DNA of 34,851 nucleotides. Origin: Nocardioides sp. zg-DK7169. GTDB lineage: Bacteria > Actinomycetota > Actinomycetes > Propionibacteriales > Nocardioidaceae. Below, piece by piece: positions 21,828 to 29,925 of the stretch. The stretch spans positions 1 through 34,851 of the forward strand of contig NZ_JABJRA010000019.1 in the NCBI RefSeq assembly GCF_013155365.1, read 5' to 3'. Made by a program: the position numbers and the translations under genes. Position 1 is the first letter of the stretch, and every line of letters starts with the position of its first letter. A model generated the notes under the pieces. The model saw nothing but the letters and a program-made list of their open reading frames with translations. It was not told the DNA's origin and searched no databases.

Positions 21828-23138
21828 CTACGCGTCGGGCGGGTGTGCGGTGACGAGCCGGGTGGTGGCGCGGTCCTTGACCAGGTGGAGGCCGTGGGGC
21901 GATCGCCAGAGGTACGTCGCGGCGTCGGTCTTGTCGTAGGTCCGGGCGGTGTGGGTCTTGGCTCGGTGATGTCGGCGGCAGAGCGGTGCGAGGTTGCAGG
22001 AGCAGGTCGATCCGCCTGACCCGTGGGCGAGGACGTGGTCGGTGTCGCAGCGCCGGGCCGGGCGTTCGCACCACGGGAACGCGCAGACCGGCTGGGTCAG
22101 ACGGGTCTGCTCGGTGAGCCGGTCGGGGATCGCGTAGGCCTCGGTGTGGTGGTGGGCCTCGAGGTCGATCACCGGCTTGATCACGACCTGTGTGTCGGTG
22201 CCGCACCACTGGCGCACCTGGTCGGTCGACACGATGGACCGGGTCTCCTCGACGTGTGCGATGCCGGCCTCGTCACGGCTGATCGCGGCGTGGGAGAGGT
22301 GCACGTGGATGACGACCTGCCGCGGCTTCACCGCCGAGGCCGCACCATCGCCAGCGTCACCGGCCTCGGCGCGCAGGTCGAAGGCGAGCTGGCGGCGGGC
22401 GAGCTCACCGGCGGCCATCGAGCGGCGTACGTCGAGGGACTCGGTGCTGCCGAGTGCGGAGAGCTCCTCAGCGCCCTGGCGGACGGCGGCGTCGAGGTCG
22501 ATGGCGTCGGCCAGGTCGAGGACACCTTCGACGTGGACGATGCCGTCGTGGCTGGCCCCGCGGGTGTGCACGTCGAAGCGTCGTCCGTCGGCGGCTTCGC
22601 GGCGCTGCTTCTCCGCGCCCTCGGGGTCGAACGCGACGCGGGCCTGGTCGACGAGCCGCTCGATCCCCGCCCAGCCGATCTTCCCGACGAAGCCGGCGAG
22701 CTGGCGGTCGACGAACTCGGCGCCGTCGAGCGGCAGGGTGGTGGTCAGCTGTGCGAGGCGCCGGGCCTTCGAGAGCGGCACTTTGCCGGCGTGGACCAGC
22801 TTCCAGGTCCGCTTGAGGCGGTGGGCCAGCTCGAGCGCGTCACCGACCAGCGACCGGGCGGAGTCGGTGGACATGCCCAGTGCGGCGCCGAACTCGATCG
22901 GCGCGAACTCCGCCACCAGCGGCGTCCCTTCACCGGTGAGCGGGACGGCGACCTCGCCGAACACCAGCCCGCTCGTCGGCGCCGCGTCGGCGACCGACTC
23001 TTCGGGGTGCATCGACGCCCACACCAGAGCGGCCTCAAGGACGTCGATCTCCGCCCGCTGGGCCGCAGCCCGGCGGGACTGTGCGAAGGCCAGCACGGTG
23101 GCTGGGGTGTCGCAGTCGGGGAGCTCCGAGTCGGCCAT
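21828..23138 (-). CDS. DUF222 / HNH endonuclease domain protein (13E12-like)
   Basis: A 436-aa protein of the large actinobacterial family that joins an N-terminal helical DUF222 domain (about 10-330) to a C-terminal HNH nuclease domain. The HNH part (352-395) has the zinc cysteines C352, C357 and C387, then D365-x-D367-H368 and N382 with H390-H391, so the nuclease looks intact. Members, including the REP13E12 proteins of Mycobacterium tuberculosis, are often repeated in a genome and of unknown function. A perfect SOS-type palindrome sits 12 bp before the ATG. CAGAAT lies 5 nt before the start and there is no well-placed ribosome site, so the mRNA may be leaderless. Confidence 0.9.
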   Translation of the reverse strand: MADSELPDCDTPATVLAFAQSRRAAAQRAEIDVLEAALVWASMHPEESVADAAPTSGLVFGEVAVPLTGEGTPLVAEFAPIEFGAALGMSTDSARSLVGDALELAHRLKRTWKLVHAGKVPLSKARRLAQLTTTLPLDGAEFVDRQLAGFVGKIGWAGIERLVDQARVAFDPEGAEKQRREAADGRRFDVHTRGASHDGIVHVEGVLDLADAIDLDAAVRQGAEELSALGSTESLDVRRSMAAGELARRQLAFDLRAEAGDAGDGAASAVKPRQVVIHVHLSHAAISRDEAGIAHVEETRSIVSTDQVRQWCGTDTQVVIKPVIDLEAHHHTEAYAIPDRLTEQTRLTQPVCAFPWCERPARRCDTDHVLAHGSGGSTCSCNLAPLCRRHHRAKTHTARTYDKTDAATYLWRSPHGLHLVKDRATTRLVTAHPPDA

Positions 23139-23150
23139 GCCTCATTCTGC

Positions 23151-23166
23151 TCGAACATGTGTTCGA
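23151..23166 (-). promoter_or_regulatory. LexA (SOS) box upstream of the DUF222/HNH gene
   Basis: A 16-bp palindrome, TCGAAC ACAT GTTCGA on the gene's strand, with perfect 6-bp arms. It matches the CGAAC-N4-GTTCG form bound by LexA of Gram-positive bacteria and mycobacteria. It ends 12 bp before the start codon, where a repressor would block the promoter. Confidence 0.85.
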
Positions 23167-23270
23167 TGACAAGAGGTGTCTCCCCCAAGGGGTCCGACAA
23201 GCTCGACCGGCGGCGCGGCGCGCGACCTGCGGTCCTTCACCCGTCCGGCGCCCCGCGCCGGCCGGTCGCC

Positions 23271-24086
23271 TCAGTCCAGCGACTGATCGATCGCGGCGCG
23301 CAGCGCGGCGTAGGCGGCCGGGTCGCCGGCGACCCGCACGACGGAGTCGTCGCGGCGGTGCCACAGCCAGGCGTCCAGATCGGCGGCGGTGCCGCTGAGG
23401 ACGGCGTCGGGGGAGGTGTCGGGGTCGGCGACGACCTGGAGGTGCGGGCCGTCGTAGACGTGCCCGGACTCGGGGTCGGTGCCGCGGAACGTCCCGGGGC
23501 GGGTCCAGATCGCGTCGCCGAGGTCGGTCAGGTCGACGCGCACGAGGTGCGGCCCCGGGTCGATCGCGCCCCAGGCCGGCGCGTCGCCGCCGTACATCAC
23601 GTCCAGCGCCTCGAGCACGCCGTCGGCGGCGAGCTCGGGGTCCGGTGGCGTCACGGCTCCCGCGGTCTGCTCGGCGTCGAGGCGGTGGATCAGCGCCTCG
23701 TGGGCCTGGCGTCGGTACGACGTGCCGACGGTCTGCGTCGGCGCCCAGTGCCATGCGGGCTCACCGGGATCGGCGGCGGCGAGCGCGTCGACGAGGGCGG
23801 CGGAGTGCTCGGCGAACGCCTCCAGCAGTCCGTCGTACGACGTGGGGCGCGCGAGCTCGGGCGCGTCCGGGTCCGGTGGTGCGGGGCGCGAGGAGACGAT
23901 CCCGGCCCAGAACCGCTGGACCCCGGTGAGGTGCCACAGCAGGTCAGCGGCGTCCCACTCCGGACAGGCCGGGACCCGCGCGGCCGGGTCGCACGTGGCG
24001 AGCACCTCACCGAAGCGCGCGGACTCGCTGCGGATGGCGGCCAGGAACGTCGGGTACTCGACCCGTGGCGCGGTTGGCGTCGGCAT
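23271..24086 (-). CDS. Maleylpyruvate isomerase-family, mycothiol-dependent enzyme
   Basis: A 271-aa protein of the MDMPI/DinB four-helix family. The N-terminal part (about 10-150) has the expected metal triad: H52 in DLLWHLTGV, and E130 with H134 in AHEALIHRLDAE. The C-terminal part (about 170-270) is the second domain usually found in these proteins. Relatives use mycothiol as a cofactor for isomerisation or transfer reactions, but for most the substrate is unknown, as here. The ATG has no ribosome site and follows TAGCGT by 6 nt, so it is probably leaderless. It is divergent from argC with 90 bp between the start codons. Confidence 0.85.
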   Translation of the reverse strand: MPTPTAPRVEYPTFLAAIRSESARFGEVLATCDPAARVPACPEWDAADLLWHLTGVQRFWAGIVSSRPAPPDPDAPELARPTSYDGLLEAFAEHSAALVDALAAADPGEPAWHWAPTQTVGTSYRRQAHEALIHRLDAEQTAGAVTPPDPELAADGVLEALDVMYGGDAPAWGAIDPGPHLVRVDLTDLGDAIWTRPGTFRGTDPESGHVYDGPHLQVVADPDTSPDAVLSGTAADLDAWLWHRRDDSVVRVAGDPAAYAALRAAIDQSLD

Positions 24087-24092
24087 GTCTCG

Positions 24093-24098
24093 ACGCTA
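24093..24098 (-). promoter_or_regulatory. Putative -10 box of the MDMPI-family gene (leaderless)
   Basis: TAGCGT on the minus strand, 6 nt before the ATG, the same layout as at the epimerase and PAS-kinase genes. Confidence 0.45.
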
Positions 24099-24140
24099 GG
24101 GGGACTGCGCCGATGTCCGCTACCGGGAATGACCCCGGTT

Positions 24141-24176
24141 ACACATGTTCATGCAAGGGGATGTATTGTCATGCAC
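24141..24176. promoter_or_regulatory. Tandem ARG-box-like sites and argC promoter
   Basis: Two related 16-bp sites, 24141-24156 and 24161-24176, each contain TGCATGA on the minus strand, offset by 20 bp (two helical turns). TGCAT half-sites and paired boxes about two turns apart are typical of ArgR operators. The downstream site covers a -10 box, TATTGT (24164-24169), and ends at the base before the argC ATG, so ArgR with arginine would block RNA polymerase directly. TTACAC at 24139 is a possible, poorly spaced -35. Confidence 0.7.
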
Positions 24177-25214
24177 ATGACGCATACCGTCGCCGTCGCC
24201 GGAGCCAGCGGGTACGCCGGGGGAGAGGTCCTTCGCCTCCTGCTCGCGCACCCACAGGTCCAGATCGGCGCCCTGACCGCCGGGTCCAACGCGGGTGAGC
24301 TGCTGGGATCGCTCCAGCCGCACCTCGTGCCGCTGGCGGACCGGGTGCTCCAGCCGACCGAGGTCGAGGTGCTCGCCGGCCACGACGTGGTCTTCCTGGG
24401 CCTGCCGCACGGGCAGTCCGGGGCGATCGCCGCCGCGCTGGCCGAGCAGAGCCCGGACACGGTCGTCATCGACTGCGGTGCGGACTTCCGGCTGCGCGAC
24501 TCCGGGGAGTGGGAGCGCTTCTACGGCGGCGAGCACGCCGGCACCTGGCCCTACGGCCTGCCCGAGCTCCCCGGCCAGCGCGAGCAGCTCGCCGGCGCCA
24601 CGCGGATCGCGGTCCCGGGCTGCTACCCGACGATCTCCACGCTGACCCTCGCGCCCGCGGTGGCCGCCGGGCTGGTCGTCCCCGACGTCGTGGTCGTCGC
24701 GGCGTCCGGGACGAGCGGCGCGGGCAAGGCCGCCAAGACCCACCTGCTCGGCAGCGAGGTGATGGGCAACGCCAGCGCGTACGGCGTGGGCGGCAGCCAC
24801 CGCCACACCCCCGAGATCACCCAGAACCTCTCCCAGCTCACCGACGCCAACGTCCGGGTCAGCTTCACCCCGCTGCTGGTGCCGATGTCGCGCGGCATCC
24901 TGGCCACCTGCTCGGCGCCGCTCGCCGCGGGCGTCAGCGCCACCGCGGTCCGGGAGGCCTACGAGAAGGCCTACGCCGACGAGCCGTTCGTGCGCGTGCT
25001 CCCCGACGGCCAATGGCCCCAGACCCAGTCGGTGCTCGGCTCGAACGCCGTGCACCTCCAGGTCGCCGTCGACGAGACCGCCGGCCGGGTGGTCGCGGTC
25101 GGCGCGATCGACAACCTCGCCAAGGGGACCGGCGGCGCCGCCGTACAGTGCATGAACCTCGCGCTCGGCCTCGACGAGGGCCTGGGCCTGACCAGTGTGG
25201 GAGTCGCCCCATGA
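24177..25214 (+). CDS. argC: N-acetyl-gamma-glutamyl-phosphate reductase
   Basis: ArgC reduces N-acetylglutamyl phosphate to the semialdehyde with NADPH, the third step of arginine synthesis. The 345-aa protein begins with the nucleotide-binding GASGYAGGE (9-17), has the active-site cysteine C149 in VPGCYPT, and the later HTPEI motif. Two in-frame ATGs lie six bases apart (24171 and 24177); the second is preferred because it is 7 nt from the TATTGT -10 box and neither has a ribosome site. First gene of the arg operon; its TGA overlaps the next ATG in ATGA. Confidence 0.95.
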   Translation: MTHTVAVAGASGYAGGEVLRLLLAHPQVQIGALTAGSNAGELLGSLQPHLVPLADRVLQPTEVEVLAGHDVVFLGLPHGQSGAIAAALAEQSPDTVVIDCGADFRLRDSGEWERFYGGEHAGTWPYGLPELPGQREQLAGATRIAVPGCYPTISTLTLAPAVAAGLVVPDVVVVAASGTSGAGKAAKTHLLGSEVMGNASAYGVGGSHRHTPEITQNLSQLTDANVRVSFTPLLVPMSRGILATCSAPLAAGVSATAVREAYEKAYADEPFVRVLPDGQWPQTQSVLGSNAVHLQVAVDETAGRVVAVGAIDNLAKGTGGAAVQCMNLALGLDEGLGLTSVGVAP

Positions 25215-25726
25215 GTACCGAGAACCCCGACAGCCCCGAGAGCACCGACGGCACCGCCGAGCAGGCCTCGCGGACCTTCTCCCTGGAGCAGTTCCCCGAG
25301 AAGCTCGCCGTCGTCCACCTGCCTCCCGGCGCGGAGATCCCGGAGTGGACGGAGTCCTCCTCGATCCTCTCGATCACCGCCACCGCGCGCGAGACCTCGC
25401 TGGTCTGCGCCGGGCGCAACGTGCCGACCAAGGTCCCGGCGATCCGCGGCCTGACCGCCTTCGCCGTGCAGGGCACCCTCGACCCGACCCTCGTGGGCGT
25501 GCTGGTCGAGCTGCTGACGCCCCTGGCGGACGCGGAGATCCCGGTCTTCACGCTGTCGACCTACGAGACCGACTGGATCCTGATCCCTGCGACGGAGGCG
25601 GAGCGCGCCGCCGAGGCATGGCGACGACGAGGGCACAGCGTCGTCCTCGCCGTCCCCGTCAAGCCGAGCCGGACGAGCAAGCCCAAGCAGGCCTCGCCGT
25701 CCAGGAAGCAGAAGAAGAACAAGTGA
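25211..25726 (+). CDS. ACT-domain protein inside the arg operon (CASTOR-like)
   Basis: A 171-aa protein not part of the standard arginine pathway. After an acidic N-terminal stretch, residues about 30-80 (EKLAVVHLPPGAEIPEW...SLVCAGRNVP) and 83-145 (FAVQGTLDPTLVGVLVELL, then FTLSTYETDWILIP at 113-126) match the small tandem-ACT proteins related to aspartokinase regulatory domains and to the eukaryotic arginine sensor CASTOR1. The tail from 150 is Lys/Ser-rich. ATGA and GTGA overlaps couple it tightly to argC and argJ. An arginine-sensing or arginine-binding role is an attractive inference from family and position; the ligand is not known. Confidence 0.75.
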   Translation: MSTENPDSPESTDGTAEQASRTFSLEQFPEKLAVVHLPPGAEIPEWTESSSILSITATARETSLVCAGRNVPTKVPAIRGLTAFAVQGTLDPTLVGVLVELLTPLADAEIPVFTLSTYETDWILIPATEAERAAEAWRRRGHSVVLAVPVKPSRTSKPKQASPSRKQKKNK

Positions 25727-26874
25727 GCATCACCAGTCCCCGGGGCTTCCGGGCTGCCGGCGTGAGCGCCGGCCTCAAGACCAGTGGCGGCAAGGACATG
25801 GCCCTCGTGGTCAACGACGGTCCCCGCCACGACTCCGCGACCGTGTTCACCACCAACCGTTGCCTGGCCAACCCGGTGCTGTGGAGCCAGGAGGTCGTCA
25901 AGGACGGCGTCGTGCGCGCGGTGATCCTCAACTCCGGCGGCGCGAACTGCTACACCGGGCCCGAGGGCTTCCAGACGACCCACGCGGTCGCCGAGCAGGT
26001 CGCCGAGCGTCTCGGCATCGGCGCGATCGACGTCGTGGTCTGCTCGACCGGCCTGATCGGCCTGGCCAACCCCCGCCAGGCGCTGCTCGACGGCGTCGAC
26101 GCGGCGTACGGCGCGCTCGCGACCGACGGCGGCAGCGACGCCGCCGAGGCGATCATGACCACCGACTCGGTCAGCAAGCAGGTCCTCGTCGAGGGCGCGG
26201 GCTGGTCGATCGGCGGCATGGCCAAGGGCGCGGGCATGCTCGCGCCGGCGCTGGCCACGATGCTGGTCGTCATCACCACCGACGCGGTCGTCTCGGCCGA
26301 CGACCTCGACACCGCGCTGCGCGCGGCGACCCGGGTCAGCTTCGACCGGCTCGACTCCGACGGCTGCATGTCCACCAACGACACCGTGACCGTGATGGCC
26401 AGCGGCGCCAGCGGCATCACCCCGACGCTCGCGGACTTCACCGAGGCGCTCACCCAGGCCTGCACCGACCTGGCGATGCAGCTGCTCAAGGACGCCGAGG
26501 GCGCCGACCACGAGATCGCGATCACCACGATCAACGCGGCCACCGAGGACGACGCCGTCGAGGTCGGGCGCAGCGTTGCCCGCAGCAACCTGTTCAAGGC
26601 CGCGGTCTTCGGCAACGACCCGAACTGGGGCCGGGTGCTCGCGAGCGTCGGCACCACGAAGGCCGCCTTCGACCCCGCCGACCTCGACGTCGCGATGAAC
26701 GGCGTCTGGGTGTGCCGCAGCTCCACGCCGCACACCGACCCCAGCGAGATCGACCTCACCGGGCGCGACGTCACCGTGACGATCGACCTGAAGTCCGGCT
26801 CCGAGCGGGCGACCGTCTGGACCAACGACCTGACCCATGCCTACGTCCACGAGAACAGCGCGTACTCCTCATGA
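25723..26874 (+). CDS. argJ: Bifunctional glutamate N-acetyltransferase/ornithine acetyltransferase
   Basis: ArgJ moves the acetyl group from N-acetylornithine to glutamate, closing the acetyl cycle. The 383-aa precursor cleaves itself between A178 and T179 in KGAGMLAPALATML, making the Thr nucleophile; the motif is intact. Other family signatures are NSGGANCYTG (70-79), FGNDPNWGR and the C-terminal YVHENSAYSS. Whether it also uses acetyl-CoA (truly bifunctional) cannot be told from sequence. GTG start in a GTGA overlap with the ACT gene; its stop overlaps argB in ATGA. Confidence 0.95.
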   Translation: MSITSPRGFRAAGVSAGLKTSGGKDMALVVNDGPRHDSATVFTTNRCLANPVLWSQEVVKDGVVRAVILNSGGANCYTGPEGFQTTHAVAEQVAERLGIGAIDVVVCSTGLIGLANPRQALLDGVDAAYGALATDGGSDAAEAIMTTDSVSKQVLVEGAGWSIGGMAKGAGMLAPALATMLVVITTDAVVSADDLDTALRAATRVSFDRLDSDGCMSTNDTVTVMASGASGITPTLADFTEALTQACTDLAMQLLKDAEGADHEIAITTINAATEDDAVEVGRSVARSNLFKAAVFGNDPNWGRVLASVGTTKAAFDPADLDVAMNGVWVCRSSTPHTDPSEIDLTGRDVTVTIDLKSGSERATVWTNDLTHAYVHENSAYSS

Positions 26875-27821
26875 GCAACGACTCCAGCGTCGACGACCCG
26901 AGCACCTTCGACACCAGCAAGCCCGACCAGGCCAAGGCCCGCACCCTCGCGGGCGCCCTGCCGTGGCTGAAGCGCTACCACGGCAAGATCGTGGTGGTGA
27001 AGTACGGCGGCAACGCCATGACCGACGACGTGCTCAAGCGCGCGTTCGCCGAGGACATCGCGTTCCTGCGCTTCGCCGGATTCAAGCCCGTGGTCGTGCA
27101 CGGCGGCGGCCCGCAGATCTCCCGGATGCTCGACAAGCTCGACATCGAGTCGGAGTTCCGCGGCGGGCTGCGGGTGACCACCCCCGAGGCCATGGACGTG
27201 GTGCGGATGGTGCTCGTCGGTCAGGTCCAGCGTGAGCTGGTCGGGCTGATCAACGAGCACGGGCCGCTCGCGGTCGGCTGCTCCGGCGAGGACGCCGGGC
27301 TGTTCACCGCCGTACCGGCCAGCACCGTCGTGGACGGCGAGGAGGTCGACCTCGGCCTGGTCGGCGAGGTCACCAAGGTGCGTCCCGAGAGCGTGCTCGA
27401 CCTGATCGAGGCCGGCCGCATCCCGGTGGTCTCCAGCGTCGCCCCCGACGAGCACGGGACGATCTACAACGTCAACGCCGACACCGCGGCCGCCGCGCTC
27501 GCGGTCGCGCTGAAGGCCGAGAAGCTGCTGGTGCTCACCGACGTCGAGGGCCTCTACCTCGACTGGCCGGACCCGACCGACGTGATCGGCGAGATCAGCC
27601 CCGAGGACCTCGAGAAGATCATGCCGACCCTCGCCAGCGGCATGGTGCCCAAGATGGGCGCCTGCCTGCAGGCCGTGCAGAACGGCGTGCCCCGTGCGAC
27701 CGTGGTGGACGGGCGCGAGGCCCACGCCGTGATCCTCGAGCTCTTCACCAACGAGGGCGTCGGCACCCAGGTGCTGCCCGGGGTGGAGACCAAGACCCGG
27801 AAGGTGAGGGACTCCCAGTGA
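26871..27821 (+). CDS. argB: Acetylglutamate kinase
   Basis: ArgB phosphorylates N-acetylglutamate. The 316-aa amino-acid-kinase-fold protein has K44 in VVVKYGGNAM and the glycine loop VHGGGPQIS (77-84). An N-terminal extension with LAGALPWLKRYHGK (27-39) matches the extra helix that lets hexameric forms be inhibited by arginine, so feedback control is likely. The first 22 residues are acidic and unconserved-looking but the ATG is set by the ATGA overlap with argJ. The stop overlaps argD in GTGA. Confidence 0.95.
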   Translation: MSNDSSVDDPSTFDTSKPDQAKARTLAGALPWLKRYHGKIVVVKYGGNAMTDDVLKRAFAEDIAFLRFAGFKPVVVHGGGPQISRMLDKLDIESEFRGGLRVTTPEAMDVVRMVLVGQVQRELVGLINEHGPLAVGCSGEDAGLFTAVPASTVVDGEEVDLGLVGEVTKVRPESVLDLIEAGRIPVVSSVAPDEHGTIYNVNADTAAAALAVALKAEKLLVLTDVEGLYLDWPDPTDVIGEISPEDLEKIMPTLASGMVPKMGACLQAVQNGVPRATVVDGREAHAVILELFTNEGVGTQVLPGVETKTRKVRDSQ

Positions 27822-28996
27822 GCGACTACCTCGAGCGCTACCCGCACGCGCTCATGAACACCTTCGGCCCGCCGAAGCTGGTGCTGGTGCGCGGCGAGGG
27901 CTCCCACGTCTGGGACGACCAGGGCCGCGAGTACGTCGACTTCCTCGGCGGCATCGCGGTGAACACCCTCGGGCACGGCCATCCGGCCGTCGTCGAGGCC
28001 GTGCAGCGCCAGATGTCGACCCTGGGCCACGTGTCCAACTTCTTCGCCACCCCGCCGCAGGTCGAGCTGGCCGAGCGGCTGCTCGAGCTCGCCGGCGTCG
28101 CGCCCGGCGCGGGGAAGGTGTTCTTCACCAACTCCGGCACCGAGGCCAACGAGGCGGCCTTCAAGCTGTCCCGGCGCACCGGCCGCACCCACGTCGTGGC
28201 CGCCGAGCACGGCTTCCACGGCCGCACCATGGGCGCGCTCGCGCTGACCTCGAAGGCCGCCTACCGCGAGCCCTTCGAGCCGCTGCCCGGCGACGTGGAG
28301 TTCGTGCCGTACGGCGACGCCGACGCTCTGCGCGCGGCGGTCTCCGAGCGCACCGCGGCCGTCCTGCTGGAGCCCATCCAGGGCGAGGCCGGCGTCAACG
28401 TCGCGCCCCCCGGCTACCTGGCCGAGGCCGGGCGGATCGCCCACGAGCACGGCGCGCTGCTGTGGCTCGACGAGGTGCAGACCGGCATGGGTCGCACCGG
28501 CCGCTGGTTCGCCAGCGCCGACGCCGGGGCCTCCCCGGACGTGCTGACCCTCGCCAAGGGCCTGGGCGCGGGCTTCCCGATCGGTGCCTGCATCGGCCTC
28601 GGCGAGGCCGGCGACCTGCTCCAGCCCGGCAACCACGGCACCACCTTCGGCGGCAACCCGGTCGCGTGCGCGGCCGCGCTGGCCGTCATCGAGGTGATCG
28701 AGTCCGAGCAGCTGCTCGCCCACGCCACCGCGCTCGGCCAGCGGCTGCGCGACGGCCTGGCCGCCGACCCGCGGGTCACCGAGGTGCGCGGCGAGGGCCT
28801 GCTGATCGGCCTGGACCTGGTGTCGGAGTCCTCCGCCGACGTCGTCGCCGCGGCGCTCGAGCACGGCTTCATCATCAACAACCCCACGCCCGGCCGGATC
28901 CGCCTGGCGCCGCCGCTGAACCTCTCCGAGGCGGACGCGGACGCGCTGGTGTCGGCCTGGCCGGCGATCCTCGACTCCGCGGGGGTGGGCGCATGA
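27818..28996 (+). CDS. argD: Acetylornithine aminotransferase
   Basis: A class III PLP aminotransferase of 392 aa that makes N-acetylornithine from the semialdehyde; such enzymes often also serve in lysine synthesis. PLP binds K247 in LTLAKGLGAGFPIGA; other signatures are FFTNSGTEANEAAFKLSR (102-119), EHGFHGRT (130-137) and LDEVQTGMGRTG (218-228). GTG start in the GTGA overlap with argB; stop overlaps argF in ATGA. Nothing unusual seen. Confidence 0.95.
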   Translation: MSDYLERYPHALMNTFGPPKLVLVRGEGSHVWDDQGREYVDFLGGIAVNTLGHGHPAVVEAVQRQMSTLGHVSNFFATPPQVELAERLLELAGVAPGAGKVFFTNSGTEANEAAFKLSRRTGRTHVVAAEHGFHGRTMGALALTSKAAYREPFEPLPGDVEFVPYGDADALRAAVSERTAAVLLEPIQGEAGVNVAPPGYLAEAGRIAHEHGALLWLDEVQTGMGRTGRWFASADAGASPDVLTLAKGLGAGFPIGACIGLGEAGDLLQPGNHGTTFGGNPVACAAALAVIEVIESEQLLAHATALGQRLRDGLAADPRVTEVRGEGLLIGLDLVSESSADVVAAALEHGFIINNPTPGRIRLAPPLNLSEADADALVSAWPAILDSAGVGA

Positions 28997-29925
28997 GGCA
29001 CTTCCTGCGCGACGACGACCTCACCCCCGCCGAGCAGGCGGAGATCCTCGAGGCCGCCGCGGCGATGAAGCACGCGCCGTACGACGCGAAGCCGCTGGTC
29101 GGCCCGCAGACGGTCGCGATGATCTTCGACAAGCCGACCCTGCGCACCCAGGCGTCCTTCGGCGCCGGCATCGCCGAGCTCGGCGGCAACCCGATGCTCA
29201 TCGACGGCGCGCTGGCCGGCATCGGCAAGCGCGAGTCGGTCGAGGACGTCGCCCGGATCCTCGGGCGCCAGGTCTCGGCGATCGTGTGGCGCACCTACGC
29301 CCAGTCCGACCTGGAGACGATGGCCGCCCACGCCGGCGTACCGGTGGTCAACGCGCTCACCGACGAGTTCCACCCCTGCCAGCTGCTCGCCGACCTGATG
29401 ACGGTGCGCGAGCACAAGCCGGAGCTCGCCGGGCTCACCGCGACCTTCTTCGGCGACGGCGCCAGCAACATCGGCAACTCCTGGCTGCTCGCCGGCGTCA
29501 CCGCCGGCATGCACGTGCGGATCTCGGCCCCCGAGGGCTACACGCCCTCGGAGGAGATGTTCGCCCGGGCCCGCGAGATCGGGGAGCAGACCGGCGGCAC
29601 CGCGACCTGGGAGCCGGACCCGCGCGCCGCGGCCCGCGGCACCGACGTCGTGGTCACCGACACCTGGGTCTCGATGGGCAAGGAGGAGGAGGCCGACGCG
29701 CGCACCGCGATCTTCGGCCCCTACTCGGTCACCCAGGAGCTCTTCGAGCTCGCCGAGCCCGACGCGATCGCCATGCACTGCCTGCCGGCCTACCGCGGCA
29801 AGGAGATCGACGCCGAGGTGCTCGACGGCATCCAGAGCGTCGTGTGGGACGAGGCCGAGAACCGCCGCCACGCCCAGAAGGCGGTGCTCGACTTCGTGCT
29901 GCGCCACGCCGGGGAGCGGGCGTGA
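28993..29925 (+). CDS. argF: Ornithine carbamoyltransferase, variant phosphate loop
   Basis: ArgF makes citrulline from ornithine and carbamoyl phosphate. The 310-aa protein has the ornithine-side motifs HPCQLLADL (127-135), DTWVSMGKE (223-231) and HCLPAYRGKE (262-271). The carbamoyl-phosphate loop, STRTR in most members, here reads PTLRTQASF (48-56): the key R51 and T52 are kept but the flanking Ser/Thr and Arg positions differ. Position between argD and argR and the SMG and HCLP motifs favour the ornithine enzyme over acetyl- or succinylornithine types. The change may be lineage-typical rather than functional. Overlaps argD (ATGA) and argR (GTGA). Confidence 0.93.
   Translation: MRHFLRDDDLTPAEQAEILEAAAAMKHAPYDAKPLVGPQTVAMIFDKPTLRTQASFGAGIAELGGNPMLIDGALAGIGKRESVEDVARILGRQVSAIVWRTYAQSDLETMAAHAGVPVVNALTDEFHPCQLLADLMTVREHKPELAGLTATFFGDGASNIGNSWLLAGVTAGMHVRISAPEGYTPSEEMFARAREIGEQTGGTATWEPDPRAAARGTDVVVTDTWVSMGKEEEADARTAIFGPYSVTQELFELAEPDAIAMHCLPAYRGKEIDAEVLDGIQSVVWDEAENRRHAQKAVLDFVLRHAGERA

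Noticed and set aside
22023..24170. Very long plus-strand open frame antisense to the DUF222 and MDMPI genes, running into argC
   Set aside because: It lacks recognisable protein sequence before the argC part; high GC keeps antisense frames open, and the minus-strand genes have clear domains.
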